The notes under the pieces were generated by a model. The model was not told the origin of the DNA. It saw only the letters and a program-made list of their open reading frames with translations, and ran no database searches. Below, one piece after another: positions 26,641-40,642 of a stretch of 64,000 nt of DNA. Each line of letters begins with the position of its first letter. Within the stretch, counting starts at the first letter, position 1. The translations under genes and the position numbers were made by a program. Where the stretch lies: positions 62,001-126,000 of the forward strand of contig WBMZ01003495.1 in NCBI GenBank assembly GCA_013400975.1, written 5' to 3'. Source of the DNA: Atrichornis clamosus (Eukaryota > Chordata > Aves > Passeriformes > Menuridae).

Positions 26641-27433
26641 AATCATAAAAAGGTTTGCACTGAAAAGGACTTTAAAATCATCTGCTTCCAATCCCCCTGC
26701 CGTGGATTCGGACACTTTCCACTAGACTAGGTTGCTCAGGGCCCCTCCAACCTGTCCTTGAACACTTGGAGGGATGTGGCATCCACAGTTTTTCTGGGTA
26801 ACCTGTTCCAGTGTTTCATCACACTTGTAAAAAAGAATTTCTAATATCTAATCTAAATCTACCTTCTTGTAGTTTAAAGCCATTACCCCTTGTCCTATCA
26901 CGACATGTCTTTGTAAAAATTTCCGGTCCAGTTCTCTTGCAGGCACTTTCTAGGTATTGGGAGGTGATCGAAGGCCCCCCCGGAGCCTCCTCTTCTCCAG
27001 GCTGAGCAACCCCCACTCTCTCAGTCTGTCTGCACAGGAGAGGTGCTCCAGCCCTCTGGGCTCATTCCAGTGAGTGCACACTGACTCGAGGTGAGGCCGC
27101 CCCAGTGCAGAGCAGAGCGGGACAATCCCTTCCCTTGCCCGGCTGGCCATGCTGTGCCTGATGCCCCCCCAGGACAGTGTTGGCCCTCCTGGCTGCCAGG
27201 GCACTGCTGACTCACGTTCTACTTGCCGTTGACCAGGACACACAGGTTCCTTTCTGTGGCACAGCTTTCCAACATCTCGTTGCCCAGTCTGTACGTACAT
27301 CCAGGGTTGCCCCGTCCCAGGTGCAGAATCCCTTGCTGAACTTCATATGGCTGTTGATTGTTCAGTCCTCTGATTTGTCAGGGCCTCTCTGCAGGGTCTC
27401 TCTACATTTGCACAAGTCCAGATAGACAGAGGT
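26641..27433 (-). mobile_element. CR1 LINE 3' part, minus strand, internally deleted
   Basis: The longest CR1 copy in the window. Its 3' end is at the left, where AATCATAAAAAGGTTTGCAC at 26641 is the minus-strand form of the CR1 terminus. The 3' UTR follows, then the ORF2 tail. The minus frame 27300-26950 carries [18 protein letters not shown] and [12 protein letters not shown], the standard CR1 C-terminal series. Upstream ORF2 sequence continues to about 27404. There TCTCTCTAC is joined directly to a segment (TTTGCACAAGTCCAGATAGA, from about 27408) that in full-length CR1 lies several hundred bases further 5'. The copy therefore has an internal deletion. It is GC-richer than its surroundings. 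Frameshifts are present and it is inactive. Confidence 0.93.
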
Positions 27434-27750
27434 CAAGAGAAAACCAATGCCATTTTGTGTCACACTCTCATAAAGTGTCTCAGGTTCAAACACACTTAGT
27501 AATCATTAATACCTAGTAGACTTTTTGTTATGTAAGAAAATCTTTCTAGGTGTCAGTCAGAACAGCTGAGGTGCTTTGCAGGAGTGGGGACATGAAGAGG
27601 AGGCTAAACATGTGTGTTTTACTTGGTTATTATCTTCCTGAAACAGAATAGAAAAGACCTTTACGCAAATAACTGCACCACATTTTGCCTGATCTACAGT
27701 AAATACAGGCTGTGTCAGACCCCACGTAATGGTTCTGTCCTCAGGGCATT

Positions 27751-27761
27751 GGGGGGGGGGG
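27751..27761 (+). repeat. G11 homopolymer
   Basis: Eleven consecutive G residues occur in otherwise moderate-GC sequence. A run like this is prone to length errors in sequencing. Confidence 0.95.
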
Positions 27762-30700
27762 TTTCTGCCCTGTTCCAGTTTCTATATAACCGATAGAGAA
27801 CAGGAGCAACTTTTTAAGCCCTTTGCCTCCTACATCACGTTTTAATGGTTCCTCCAGTAAAGAATTTTCTTAAAGATGGTGAGGCTGTACCTTTGGGGTT
27901 AGGAAATAGGTGGATTTTTTCTGTTTGGCAACTCTCCTAAACAAATGCACGTTGAGCATGAACAGAGGCTAAGAGCATCCAGGAAACTGGGAAGATACTA
28001 ACGCTGTTAAATAGGGCATTTAATTTTTATCATGATATTTTTGCATAAAACAGAAGAAATAAGACATTGTCAAAGCAGCAGAGTCAGGAAAGGGAAGGAA
28101 ATGTCAAATGAGAAAAAAGGGAACATGCAACGGTAGCCTGAGTCTGCCTCTTAGTGGTTTGATGTTCATCAAACTCCTCATCACCCTGGATGAGGCTGTG
28201 TCTCCTGATGTTTACAGTAAGCCAAGAACCATTTTGAGGAATGGAGATCAGCATGATCAGTTCAATACAGCATGGGTACTAAGAAGAGCCATAGCCTATG
28301 CTCTCTTGTTTATAAAGGCAGGTACCACATCTGTTTTCCTTGAATTGTATTAGCTACGGGTGCAAAAATGTTCTACTGAGTTCTAACATGGAACAGAAAG
28401 GCAAAGAGAAAATGTTTTACAAATTTTTTCTCATTCATGATCTGCTTTTGCACACAAATTTTGACAACTGCAGAATATGAATCATCCTCCAAATATGGTC
28501 TTTAGCTCAGAAATGCTTGATAGTCAAGGATTATTTTGAAAATAATCTTATCAAAATCTTGTTTAGTTTTGGGCTGCCTTTGGGTCAGCATCGGTCACTG
28601 AGAGGTTAAAGGAAGAGCAATGTGGAAAGCTAAAAACCCTAGAGGACAACTTGGGGAACTCAAAGTGAGACTGGGAGACCCTAAAAGTACACAGAAAAGT
28701 GTGATCTTTGCCTCCTTCAGAAATACCTTGCCCTTCCTACATCTTCTTCAAACTCTCTTTTTTTTCCACCAGTGGAGCACCTATCAGCATTGTCCTTTGG
28801 GAGAGGCAGCTCGTATTGTCTGGTTTTCTCCAGTACAGCTGGACCTATCATTCCTTATATACTTATCAAACTTTCTTGGAGTCTGATGGGAAATTTTCAT
28901 AAAAGATTTGAGGCATGGTAAAATGGGTGTGCTTTTTCTTCCCATTGAAATTGAGTAAGAAGGTGAAGGGTAGGAAGAAGGTACTTAATGCTGTAGATAT
29001 TTTGAAATCTATCCTTGGGGTGACATTGGCACGAAAATTAAGTCTTGTACGTTTGTTTGACTGATCAGTTTACTTTAAAATCAAGTATGTGTAATATATA
29101 TAAATGTATATATTGCTAGAATAAAAATTTCTAGATAAGAGATTTTTTTCTTAAAAGTTGTAAAATCAATAGTTTGGCCTTCTCCAGATTTTGCTATTAT
29201 GATTATGATGATTACTGTATAACTAGTTTAACTTGGAAATTAATCTACTCTGTTAATCATGATTTACCTCCACTTACATACGCAACTTCCAGTGTATATA
29301 TGAAATTACCATATATTTTAAGATATTTTGTCATTTGATTTGCAACTCTGGAAAAGCAGTTGCTCTGGTTTGCTCATGAGCTTTTTTGAGAGAGAGTGTG
29401 TTCTGTTTACTCAGCTAAAACTAGAAGTTTTAAGGCTAGGTGTTACCTGAATATTTGTTTGTCATTTTGAAATTGATCATATAGTTGAGGCCAGACCTGA
29501 ATTTTAGCTTGTAAAAAGATTAATGCCTTAGTTCTCGTACTCACAAACACTACCTTTTGGCACATGGATCACCGTTCGAGCCACCTAGGTGCTACAGGGA
29601 GGAAGAGAACAACCCAGCCTTTCATGTGAAGGTTTCACCAAAACCATGTGCAACATTCAAAAGGCCTCCAGTCCTGACCATGATCTGGTCCTTTCTGTGT
29701 AATCAGTTTATCTCTGGGAGCCAGAACCCACAGCATGGTAAGATAAAACATTTTCAAAGTGTTGGAAGGGGTCGAGTGTCAGTAATTTCACTTGAATGAG
29801 AAAACTGTTCACATTCTGCTGTTCAATATCTCAAAAATTAATTAGCTGTTAATTAACTCAAGCATTCTACTTTTGATAACCTACAGTGATTGATACAATA
29901 AAACAAAGAAAATGCTGTTAATCATTGAAATGTCCTATAAATTAAACACAGCATCTACATTTGGGTCAGGGGACCTACTGTGTAAATGTCTGCCCTAGCC
30001 TTTGGTTCTTGAAATCCTAGACTACCAATGTATTTGCATGAACTATTGATTTCAGAGTTATAGAAAGCCTCTGTATACTCACCATTTGTGCACGCGCTTT
30101 TCTCACAACTCCAAAATTACTGGCTGCGACAGGAGAATTCAGTCACACAACATATATTTAACTCAATGAAACAACACATGAGCTAGAAGATTCTGACATA
30201 ATTGGTATATGACTCCTGTTTTACTCCTAGGGTCAGCAAAGGGTTCTCTTCATTGAAAAGGGTGAATAGGGTTTGCCTGGATGACTGTCTTCCTTTTTGC
30301 CACAGCTGCTTTTTCCAGTACATTAAGTTTTGTGGAGAGGCTTTGGTGGGCTTCATTGAACTGGGTCTTGATGGACAAAGTGGTTTGTTCATCAACTATT
30401 CCACTTGGATAGAAATATTCATACTTACAGGAGACACACCTTATAAAACATTATTTGCTCAAAATTATTTATCTATGGTTGTTTTCTGTGCATGCAGACT
30501 GTAAGTATTACCTAAGTTCATGAAAAACTCTCTTATTTTGTCTAAATGCACTTTTAATCAAACACCCTTAGTGTTTTTAACTTTTGGAGAAAGAAAAAAG
30601 TTAAAACAAAACCAAAGCAAACAAACACAAAACTCGAACCAACTTTCAAGGATGTTTTCAAAAGTATTTCCATCCACAATACTTTTTTATAATTATGTCC

Positions 30701-33700
30701 TTCTTAGATGTCAAAACATTCCAAGCTCAGATGTAATTACTTTTGTCTCTGCAAAAGCCTCACACACTTTCATTTCTCTGTTTGGATGCTCTCCAGGGTT
30801 GTCTCAAGAGAAATATGAGTTTTCCATGTGTTTATTAGTATTCTTACAGTCTGCTGTGAAATTGTAATAAATAAAAAAATAAATGGCAGTCTGGCTGTTG
30901 CTCACATTTGCCATATGCAGAATGCCATACAGTCCCAGCTCATACTGCTATTTAATGAGAGCTGAAGGTAGCTCATACCTTGAGGGAAGTTCTGCTCCAG
31001 GGCAAAACTAAAATATTGCTGTAAATCCATGCTGAGAGCGCTATTTACTGATTTTCCTGTTCTAATAAGGAAGCAAGTTTTATTAAGTGGAAAAAGCCAG
31101 ACAATTACATTATGGAAGGTTTTAAACTGGATCTGTTAGAAGGGCTTAGGGAGTCGGGAGTTGCCTAAATTCCCTTAGCAGAGCACCATGGCGCTCAGGA
31201 TATTGCACACACCATCCCGTGTGAAGCAGAGAACGCCCAATCTGTTTGACACAACTTTAGCTTCCCTATTGAAATATGGAAATGTAGGATCTCTTGCCAA
31301 GGACGCAGGGGCTATTTTCCTTCAGATACACCAGAGCAGAGGAGAGATGTGTAACAACTGTGGAAAAAGAACAAGTAGTTATGTTGCTTGCTTCTGGAGT
31401 TATGAAGGCTAGATGGCTGCAATTTCAAAAGCAGCTACAGTGAACTGCAAGTAAGTGCAATTCTTAGCTTTGAGCAGAACTGTAGGAGACTGCTGTAGTA
31501 GACTGTTGACTGCAGTGGCCTTAGGAGTATTCACTACTGCGACCTTTATTCTTTTGGTTTAATTTTTTTTTAAGAATACAAATGTTTTATTATTTCTAAT
31601 CCTGTAACTGGATAATTTATTTTGCAATGAAGTTCATGGGAAGTTACAGTTCTGTATTTACAAAGTTTTTATGAGAGCATGCAAGTAATCTATTTACAGA
31701 TTATATGTGTTTAATGAAATCTCCTAAAAAGTACTGTGAACAAATGTAGAAGGCACATGTATTTTTTTTTCGCAAGTTATCAACAGGAAATGACTCTTAA
31801 CCGAGATAGTGGTATTAAAGAAATAACTCAGTTTGCTTGACATTTTTCACTTTGGTCAAACAAACAAACAAGTAAAGTCCTAAGCAAAAAAGAAATAAAA
31901 CCTTTATGTTGTTCACATTTCCTTAAAAAAACAATTGAGCATTGAAAAAACCCAAAAAATTACAATACCTGTAACCTTTGCTTCCTCTCATTAAAAAAGT
32001 AGATAAAGGAGAATAAAAAAAAGAAAAGAGCGGTAATAGAAATGAGGGATTTCTTTAGAGTTCGGAGAAGATACAAGGGAAAGTTGCAAGTGAATTTTTA
32101 AGCATTGGAAGCACTAGTTCTGGGCTTAATTAGTTAATATTTGGTATCGGGACTTTAATGAAAAAAGTCAAATGAAATCTTTCCATACACCAGTATTTGA
32201 AACATTTATTTTTTTGAGTAACTCTACTGCTAAAGAGAAATTCTAACTCTAAAAGTCAAACTGGAATATATATATAGCCTGTTGCACAACACTTTAGTTA
32301 AACGCCACATTTTGCCTGTGGCATAATACAGTTAAAAATTGGTAAATAATTGTGTCTATTTTGATGTTTTACTCCCTGCTTTTACTGATATAATTATTTT
32401 AATTATATGAAGCTTTAAATAAAAACTCACATGGTGTTTGAAATTAAATAAGATGTTCTGGTTTAGCCAACAAATATGTTTGCCATCTTTCAAGGGAACT
32501 GTATTGTTCTTGATCAATGCCAGGTTAGTTCCTTGATAATGACAATAAATTTCAGATGTAGATCTAGTTTTATTTTAGGCAGTGTACGGTAGCACATACA
32601 GCTGTCTGTTGTCAACAGTCATTCTCAAAGAAAAGTGCTCAAAATCCTGTGTGTTTCTATATATCTTAACTCCTGCTCAGAAATATTCAAGAATTTCAAT
32701 AGACTGCTTGCAACGCCACACAAATCACAATTACCAGACACCTGGAGTCTAAGTAATTACTTACCACTAATAACTGCAATCATGTACTAGTTTCCAATGT
32801 GCAGATACAATACCAGCAGGAATATTTAACTCAGTGGTCCTGCCTTCTTCATGCAGGAGTCTGTATTTTCAAAAGTCAACCTGGTACACTGAGTTAGTGT
32901 GCAGGAAATGCAATCTTTCTGTTACTAATATTTGATGAAAAATTAGACTTTATATTCCCTTCTTATGTTAGGATAGGATTCCTCTTGTTGAGGCAGAAGT
33001 TCACTGACTTCTGCCTTCAAGTGTGATACTTATGAATATATTTCTAAAGCTATATCTAGATATTGGAGTCTAGTGAGCACATTTCATTTTTCGCTTGGAC
33101 TTTGTTTTGGTTTATTTCCTCACCTTTTTTTTCTTGACAGGAAGGTAAATAAAGCAAGACCTTGTATAGTCTCTTATCATGGCCAGACCATACTCTGTAA
33201 TTCAGGCTGCTACAAAACTTCAGTAAAGCTTGTTGGGGAGTTTGTAGGAATTTGACATATGCCTCTCAAGGTAAAACCAAGAGTAGTTTAATCAGACTTT
33301 TGCACATTCTTCCATCACTTGTACGTCCCTTGGCTCCTTTTTGGGGCCCTGTGGGGGAGCTATAGGCTAGCACGGGGAAATCAATACTAGTTTGAATAGC
33401 TTTAGTGAGGACTACTGCAGAGTTTAGTTGGGATGATAAAAACTGGCATATATACTTCAGGCAGTGTTTCCCCGCTATATAGAACAGAAAGATTTTCTAA
33501 CCTTTCTGGAAAAGAGAGGCAAAAAGCCTGAGGACAAGCTAACACAATATCGAAAAGGGTAAATTTGAATATTTGTTTCTCAGATTTGCCTTGTTTTGGT
33601 TTATATTTTTTAGTTGTTTCCCTGACTGTCCTTTGGTGTCCAGTGAATAATCAGCAATTTAAAGGCTAAAGATAGGTTGTACTTTTATAACTTAGATAGT

Positions 33701-33940
33701 GCTGACCAAAAATATCAATCAGTTCTTGATAGTTTTTCAACTGTACCTTGGTGGAAGAAAAGACAAGAACCAGGTAGCTGTTTAGGGGGCTAAGGAATTA
33801 CTGAATAATTAATCTAGGCTGTAAACATCTACGGGGTATATGTGGTTAAACTCTTTTTGAACAAATCAAACGTCATGTTGCTAAGTGGCAAGACCCACAA
33901 CAGCCAAAACCAACAGCTTTTCTTTTTTAATTTGTAATTC

Positions 33941-33957
33941 TTTTTTTTTTTTTTTTT
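33941..33957 (+). repeat. T17 homopolymer
   Basis: Seventeen consecutive T residues. No retroposed gene is recognisable on its left as a reverse-oriented poly(A) tail, so I treat it as a simple repeat. Confidence 0.9.
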
Positions 33958-34183
33958 GGTATATGAACAAACAACGACTCAATACAAATGGACAAAATGC
34001 CAAACCAAAAGTAAATTCAAAGGAATCTCTAAGGAAAATCTGAAAATGTTAATTAAATGCAGTCTTATAATACTGAGCTAGAGTCTATGTTTCTTCACAG
34101 TACTTGACTCTGCTGGTGTATGGGGAGAATTTGTCAGGTGCCTGAAAAGATGAATATTCTCTCTCTCCATTACCATTATGTGA

Positions 34184-34280
34184 GGTGGAAGGTGTCACTG
34201 CCCATGGAAGGGTGGTGGAACCAGCTGATCTTTAACGTCCCTTCCAATCTACACCATTCTGTGATTCTATGATTCTGTGA
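34184..34280 (+). mobile_element. CR1 LINE 3' terminus with octamer repeats
   Basis: A heavily 5'-truncated CR1 insertion in plus orientation. The segment GGAAGGTGTCACTGCCCATGG is followed by GATCTTTAACGTCCCTTCCA and then ACACCATTCT. It ends in about three copies of the terminal octamer (ATTCTGTG, ATTCTATG, ATTCTGTG) at roughly 34256-34279. This octamer array is the hallmark of a genuine CR1 3' end. No coding sequence remains. Confidence 0.95.
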
Positions 34281-37200
34281 AGGTTGAAAGAGTGGAAAAG
34301 TGGATAAGCCAGGGTGTGTGTCACCTCTGACATCTGCTTTGCTGCCAAGGCCAGTAAAATGGCTCTGAATCAACACATTTGTCTGTGTGCTTGAGTGTAG
34401 CCAAATCCAATCAGACAAGAACTAGGTAGAAAACAAATTTATTGTACTCATTTGGATACCATTATATTTCACTGAGTCCTTTGAGGCCTTATTAAAACAG
34501 CTAGTACCAGACATGTTAATTCAAACAGCTTTGTATTCCAGTGCCCCAAGGGCTGAGGAAGATGGAGAGGGAAGTACTGATGTCAATAGGTCAGGCCTTT
34601 TCTTCACTGATGGCTAGGCTGAAATATATCTGTCAAATATTTGAAGGGATATATTTGCATCATAGCACCATTTACCTTGTTGCAAAGGATAGATATGCTT
34701 CCATCCTGACAAGGTTCATTCTGTTGTCAACACACTCCTTTCCCCTAAATTCTACAAAAAACATAACTTGTTGTAGAAAATGCATTTTATTCCTGAATAA
34801 GATATTTATTCAAATTTTTTTTTATTTCCATGAATAATTTCTGTCTCAACAGAAGGTATTTTTTTCTCAGTTTTATTTTATGTTTTTGCACCTTTTTTAT
34901 TTTCTCTCTTTAAGACAGCACTGATAGTAATACCGTCAAACTGAGATCTTAATGTAAAGATGTCTAAAATTGTATTAAAAATAGTTGAGTGGCCACAAAC
35001 TTTCCTGCTATATTTGTGACCTTTCATATACACTCATATCCAAGGAGAAAAGTCAGAAAAATGCTGTTTATTCATGCTGTGTGCAAAAAAGGGACAAAAA
35101 TTGAGTGAAATTAGTGATAAAGAGAAAAGAGGTAAAACACTGAGTCAGTCACCTGATCAAGAAACATATCACAAAACAAGACTAAAGGTTTAGAAACTAA
35201 GAAGATGTTTGCTAATTGATACTAACCTCTGCAGTGTCATGCAAGTCTGGAAGAACGTTTATTTTCAGTTAAACAGATGCAGAAGGAATTATGCAAATCT
35301 GTCCTTCTTGTAATTTGCATGATCAATTATACAATCAAAGTATTTTTTATAGAATATCTAAAGCGTTTTAAAGCTAAAAATTTTCACTTGTCTTACTTCC
35401 TTATTACATTTTGTGTATAAAATTTTATTCTCATACAGTGCAAAATACAATTAGATATTTTGGTGCCTGCTCTCTTCCCTGCAACCTACCTGCTTCTCTG
35501 GCTGCTGCTTTTGCCTTCTGCTTCAAACTGCCTTGCCAACAAACCTCCCATCATTCTCCCTGGGCCACTGCAAAACAGGCAGTTGCAGCCACAATTGACT
35601 ACTTCCTCAGAAATTCTTGGGCTGTATTAGCCCTCTGCCTATGGATTTCTCAATTAAAAGTAGTTTAATAATGTAATAGACGTTCCACTATATACACTTG
35701 GAAATTACTATTTTTAATGAGACCTAAACTCCAACACAAATAGACAAGTCTGGATAGTATTTGTGACAAGATAATTTAGGAATCTACATAGATGAAAAAA
35801 ACTTCACATACTGAACATATAAAGACATAAATTCAGCTTTCATGCTTTCAAATGTTTCACAGGCATTACATAAGTGCAAGAAAATTTTTTACAAACAAGT
35901 TACAATAAAATACTGGGCTTTTTTTTCATAACTCATAATAATAGTATTGATTTTATATCCCACACAGCTCTCAAAATTACATCTTTGTATTTTCTAAGAA
36001 GCAAAATAATTAAAGCTTTGTCTGTGATGCAGGCTATTGTGAAACTTAACTAGTTATATGTGCTTTCTCTTGTGACTAATTTGTAATTTTTAGCCTCTGT
36101 TTTTTTGAAATTCTCACTGGATTTCTGATTCTGAACCTTCTCATCCTAAACATCCTCATGTTGTCAGGTGTTCCAAAATGATCTTTTGGAAAAATATCTA
36201 GCTTTTTTCCTGAAAAAAAGCTGATAATACCTGATGTCTGCATTTGTTTAGTATTTTTGGTTCCTTTCTTGAGATTCAGAACTACCTTTATATTGACTTT
36301 TTTCTTAATTTGTTCCTCTGACTGGCTGGACACTAGGCAAGACTCCTCTGCAAAGCACCAGAGCAGAAAACTCTTCGGACAGAGTATAGCAATTTTGTAG
36401 GGTCGCACCTTCAGTCAAGTGACTTAGGAGCAAGTGTCAGCCTCCTTGATCACGCCTCCATTTTCTTTCATTGCTTTGATTTTTTACCCATGAATGACAG
36501 GCACATTTCCTTATTTTTCTCTCTCTTCTTCTTACATCCTCAAGGAGAATCTGTGAAGGGAATCAGGTGTTTCCTTTCATTTCTGAAGGCCTCTCAAAAT
36601 CATGTGGAGGACAGATTTTTTTCCCGTAGATGAGTGAATATATTTACTCTGATTAAATATCATTCTCTAGTAGAATCCTGCTTGGTACAGTGTGTTCAGT
36701 AAGGGCAAAGGAAGTATAGGAATAAACAGTAAAAAAAATAACCGTGCTGGTTTGCAATTGTAGCCTCTTTCTCACAGCTCTGGGATGGATGTCTCTGTGG
36801 CTGATTCACTACATCCTGAAGCAGATTGCTTTTCCAAAAAGTGATGTACTGTTAGGATTACTACTGGCTGCTTCTCTGAGAAAGGCTCATAAATGCAAAC
36901 ATTATAACAGGAATAAGAGAAGAAGGCCTGCCTTCCTTCTAGCAAAATTCTGAATTCATCTCATGAATTTTTACTCACTTGCTTGGTATTAAGTTTCCTT
37001 GCCCTGTGTGTTCTTCAGTTCTTTTTTCAGTTCTTCAGTTCTTTTTTTCCCCATTGCTCACACCATGGTGTTCAACTCCTCCCTTTTTTCTCCCTTAGTC
37101 TCAATGGACATTTAAATGGTTAGTGCAGCTCTGGGAAAAAAAGCCTTGTCTGGAAGCAAGAAGCCTCATAATTTATGACAACTGTCAAAACTTCAGGCAC

Positions 37201-40200
37201 AGAGGTTTCAAAAGTCTTTGCTGATAAAAGCTCCCACTTACACTAAAGTCTGACCTGTGTGAGTGGTACAATGAATTTTTGAGCTTTTCTTCCATGCCTG
37301 AAGGATACTGCAAATCAGAGGCCTCTGAGAATTTAAGGACAAAATAACTTGCGCCAAGGGACTAGGCTTGTGCCATTTTGGGGTAAAAGTCAGCTTTTTG
37401 TAAAATGTCAAACCTCATAAAATGCCAGACAGATAATATTTTGATGAAGTCAAATGACATGTTAAGAAACAGAATGCTTCTTTGAACAGACTTTTTCCTT
37501 TCTCAATAAGAACTTACTTTTTGGAAATGGCTTGTGGCTGTCATAAGATGTTTGGCAGGGAATGTACTGAGACAACTGAACAGAGACAGATGTGTTCATC
37601 TTGTATCGGTGGGATGATGGGAAGAGATTGGTGGCAAAGCCTTGTTGCTTTACTTTCTTTGTAATTCCTTGCTTGCCTGAGCCCAAGCCTGAGTAGTGGA
37701 ACAACTGGACTGCTGCAGCCACAGGAGTTTCAGACCTTGAGGTGGAGAATTCTTCATAATTCATCTGAAGAAGCATTTCCTCATAATAAATAAAGCATAA
37801 TGGGTTAAAAAAAAAAGTTTGTTTTCTGAGAGGTATTTCTGCTGCTCTTCCAGTGGGGTTGTGTTGCTGGTTTAATGATGGACTTGCTCCAAGTCACCTG
37901 TCAGTGGGCACAAACAGACCTGCAGGGAATTTACTACACGTTTTTGTTAAAACTGAAGCCTTGTATTTCTGGGATTTTATGATTCCAGTTGTCAGTCCCT
38001 AGGATCTCTGGAATTAGGAGTGGCTACCTTCACACCATAGGTGTGATTCTGTTTACTCTTTTCCTAATTAATCTGTAAGGATTTTGCACTATTTCAGTGT
38101 AATGTATTTTTCTGCCAGGGCCTTCAGATCTAAACTTAAAAGCTTCCTTTTAATATTGACATTGAAAAGTTGTTATTGTGGCCGTAATTCTGATACAGTC
38201 AGCTACAATTTCTCTGCTTCTATTTATGATCCAATGCATGGGTATATCTCACAGTTTTTAAATGTGGGTCTGCAATTTTTGTCTCTATTTCAGAAGCCAT
38301 CAAAAGTGAAAGATACAAGCAGTGAATTAGACATCAAACCTCAAAACATAAACTTCAAAAGCTGCTTGATCTCTTAGTGTTTGGATGTAAATGTCATGGC
38401 TAAAAAAACCCAACAAAGCAGTATTGTCTCTCTCTTAAGAATAACTCAAGGCTTGCACTGAGATTTGTGAGTTGGCTATGAATTTCCCCACCTATTTTAT
38501 ATAATGGGCCGAAAATAAAGGAGAGCAGGATTGTCCGTGGTTCATTCTTCCAAGAACACCATGGCTAGAGAAGTCACCTGAAATATAGGAGACAAATCAT
38601 GAAATGCCACAGGTACTTGAGGGGACATAAAGATTGGCTCATGTTTTTCACTTCAGTGACCTTAATCCCAAGTAATATGGTATTTCATGGTTGGCATTCT
38701 CTCAGCCTCTGTTACTGAAACCATTGCAGATCACATGAAAAAAATGGCATATTTATTTTTAGAGTGAAAATGGGTACTTTGGCAGTAAGGGAACATGGGA
38801 TGCTTATTTAATAATGAAGGAGAACTTGGTTTCTGTTTTCTGTTTCATGTAATTTTAAATCTTTTTATAGAAAACATAGAGAAGGCAGCTGGCGAGATGG
38901 AGAAATGCATCTTGATCTCCAGAACAGTCTACAGCCATATGACTGGGTTTGAATGTTGGAGAAATAACCTATCATGCAAGAGAAAGATTTGAAAATTTGT
39001 GGAAATTGCCTTAGCCACTAGGGCATTATCCTCAAAACAACCCATACCAATCAAACTGGTTTGTGTACCTTGAGTGGTGGCACTTGTCTTAACTGATGTC
39101 TTTGATGTTAAAAATACTTTCAGCATACATAAAATATTTCATTAATAAGCATAGCTGATAGCCATAAGGAAATATAGTTCTTTTGCTAATTTTGGTTTAG
39201 TGCAAAATTCTGGATCTTTGCTAGGAAATAGGGATGAAAATATGTCCCCTCTTTTCCTTTTCCTCCTCCCTCCATTTTGTTGAAAACATTTTGGGCTGGA
39301 CAAACAGCTTTACTGAGACACTAATGGCTGAATATAGAGAGCAGCCTCATCCAGGTAGAGGAGTCTGCAGGAAAAGATAGGATGAGTTCCAGACACTGAA
39401 GCTCTTAAAAGTGTCAGACTCTTGACAAGTGATTTCAGTGCCTGATCCTGCTGCATGTGAAGTGATGCTTTAATTTGCAATTGAATGACAAAGTCCTCAA
39501 ATCATCCTTATCTCCTCAGTAATTGAAGAAAGACTGCAGTGTAAAAACTCATTATGATTCTTCTGTGTCGTTTTGCACCTTTCAAAAGGAATTTGTTATC
39601 ATTACATCGCTCTCTGGCATATTTTTATTAGCACTGAGCTGTGAAATATGAAATGCATACCTAGATTATGTGCTTGTATTTACAGATGAAATGGAAGATT
39701 AAAAAGAGAATTCAAATTGCATCTTTGCTAATTCCACAGAGCTTCTCTGCCATTGATCTTTACACTTTATAATAGTTTCTTTCAAGCTCTGATGAGAAAA
39801 TAAAATATGACCATTCTTTGTGTTATTTGTTGCTGTCCATACCAGAGGAAGAGATTACTTTATAGCCATTTTGCAAGTGGAGGTTTATCTAATGAAGTAA
39901 TTAGAGTAAGTTAAGATAAAATCTTAGATGAAAATCTTTGAAACAGAAGACAGAATAATTTCTCTTATCTGGTGTGCATCTCTCCATTACCTGGAGCTGG
40001 AGAATGCTAATATTTAAGCACCTTCTGCCATGTTAGAATTTGAAAGCAGAGCTGAAAACCTTTCTAGAGAGTGATTTCTTTCTTTTAGGAATTTGAAAAA
40101 AGTACACTGATCACTGAGACTTTCATTTGTAGAAAGTAGATTAGGAATTAGCTGGCAGCTCTTACAGAATTATCTGCATGTGCTAGATCCACTGATAATC

Positions 40201-40642
40201 TATGAGTACTTTGTGCCATTTTGGCTAAGTAAAGGAGCATTCATGATTGATTTTTTTATTTTTCCCAAAGTATGTGAGAGAAAGTAAGACATGCCAGCAT
40301 GTTCTTTGTATTAGCATTTCTGTTAATTTTCTTTTCATCCTGTACAATCAGTTTTATGGGTTAGGGGTGACAGGGTTAGCTGTAACTTAAATCTGCAAAT
40401 CGTGCAGACTAAATGAAATAAAATTAATTTCTCAATTCTTTTTTGTCTGTCTGAAAGTAAACAGTATAATATTTGCCTCATGGGAGTGATAGGTCTGTGC
40501 ACTACTGCCACAACACATACCCTTTTCAGTAAATATGCGTGGTTGGAAAGTGAAGTAAACTTCAGTATATTGTTAAGGATGGACATATAATCCTTTAGAA
40601 TTAATAGTTTATCAAACTTGAATGACGGGGACTTTGGAAAAC
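34281..40642. other. Unassigned non-coding stretch
   Basis: No gene is supported. The minus frame 36076-36408 (110 codons) is basic and shows no recognisable domain. A duplicated TTCTTCAGTTCTTTTT-type pyrimidine run lies at 37011-37050. The interval 39400-40060 is listed separately as a possible conserved element. Confidence 0.55.
39400..40060. promoter_or_regulatory. Candidate conserved non-coding (enhancer-like) interval
   Basis: This interval has no simple repeats, no transposon match and no open coding frame. Its texture of evenly mixed words with homeodomain-type cores (TAATTA-like at about 39898-39904) and TAATTTGCAATTGAATGACA-type words resembles vertebrate conserved non-coding elements. 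The judgement is by eye only. No alignment was available. Confidence 0.22.

Larger units (their letters stand above)
27434..34183. other. Unassigned non-coding stretch
   Basis: No gene is supported. The longest frame is 115 codons (30520-30867 plus), lysine- and serine-rich with no family motif. A G11 run lies at 27751-27761 and a T17 run at 33941-33957. The area around 30880-31130 has a mixed, non-repetitive texture and might be conserved non-coding DNA (inference). Confidence 0.55.

Noticed and set aside
31188..31412. 74-codon plus-strand frame with two nearby cysteines (CNNC)
   Set aside because: A single CxxC pair is not a zinc finger. There is no further support.
36076..36408. 110-codon minus-strand frame with a QTSGIISFF stretch resembling a PCNA-interacting peptide
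   Set aside because: The spacing does not fit the PCNA-interacting consensus, no other domain is present, and the rest is basic low-information sequence. Chance is more likely.
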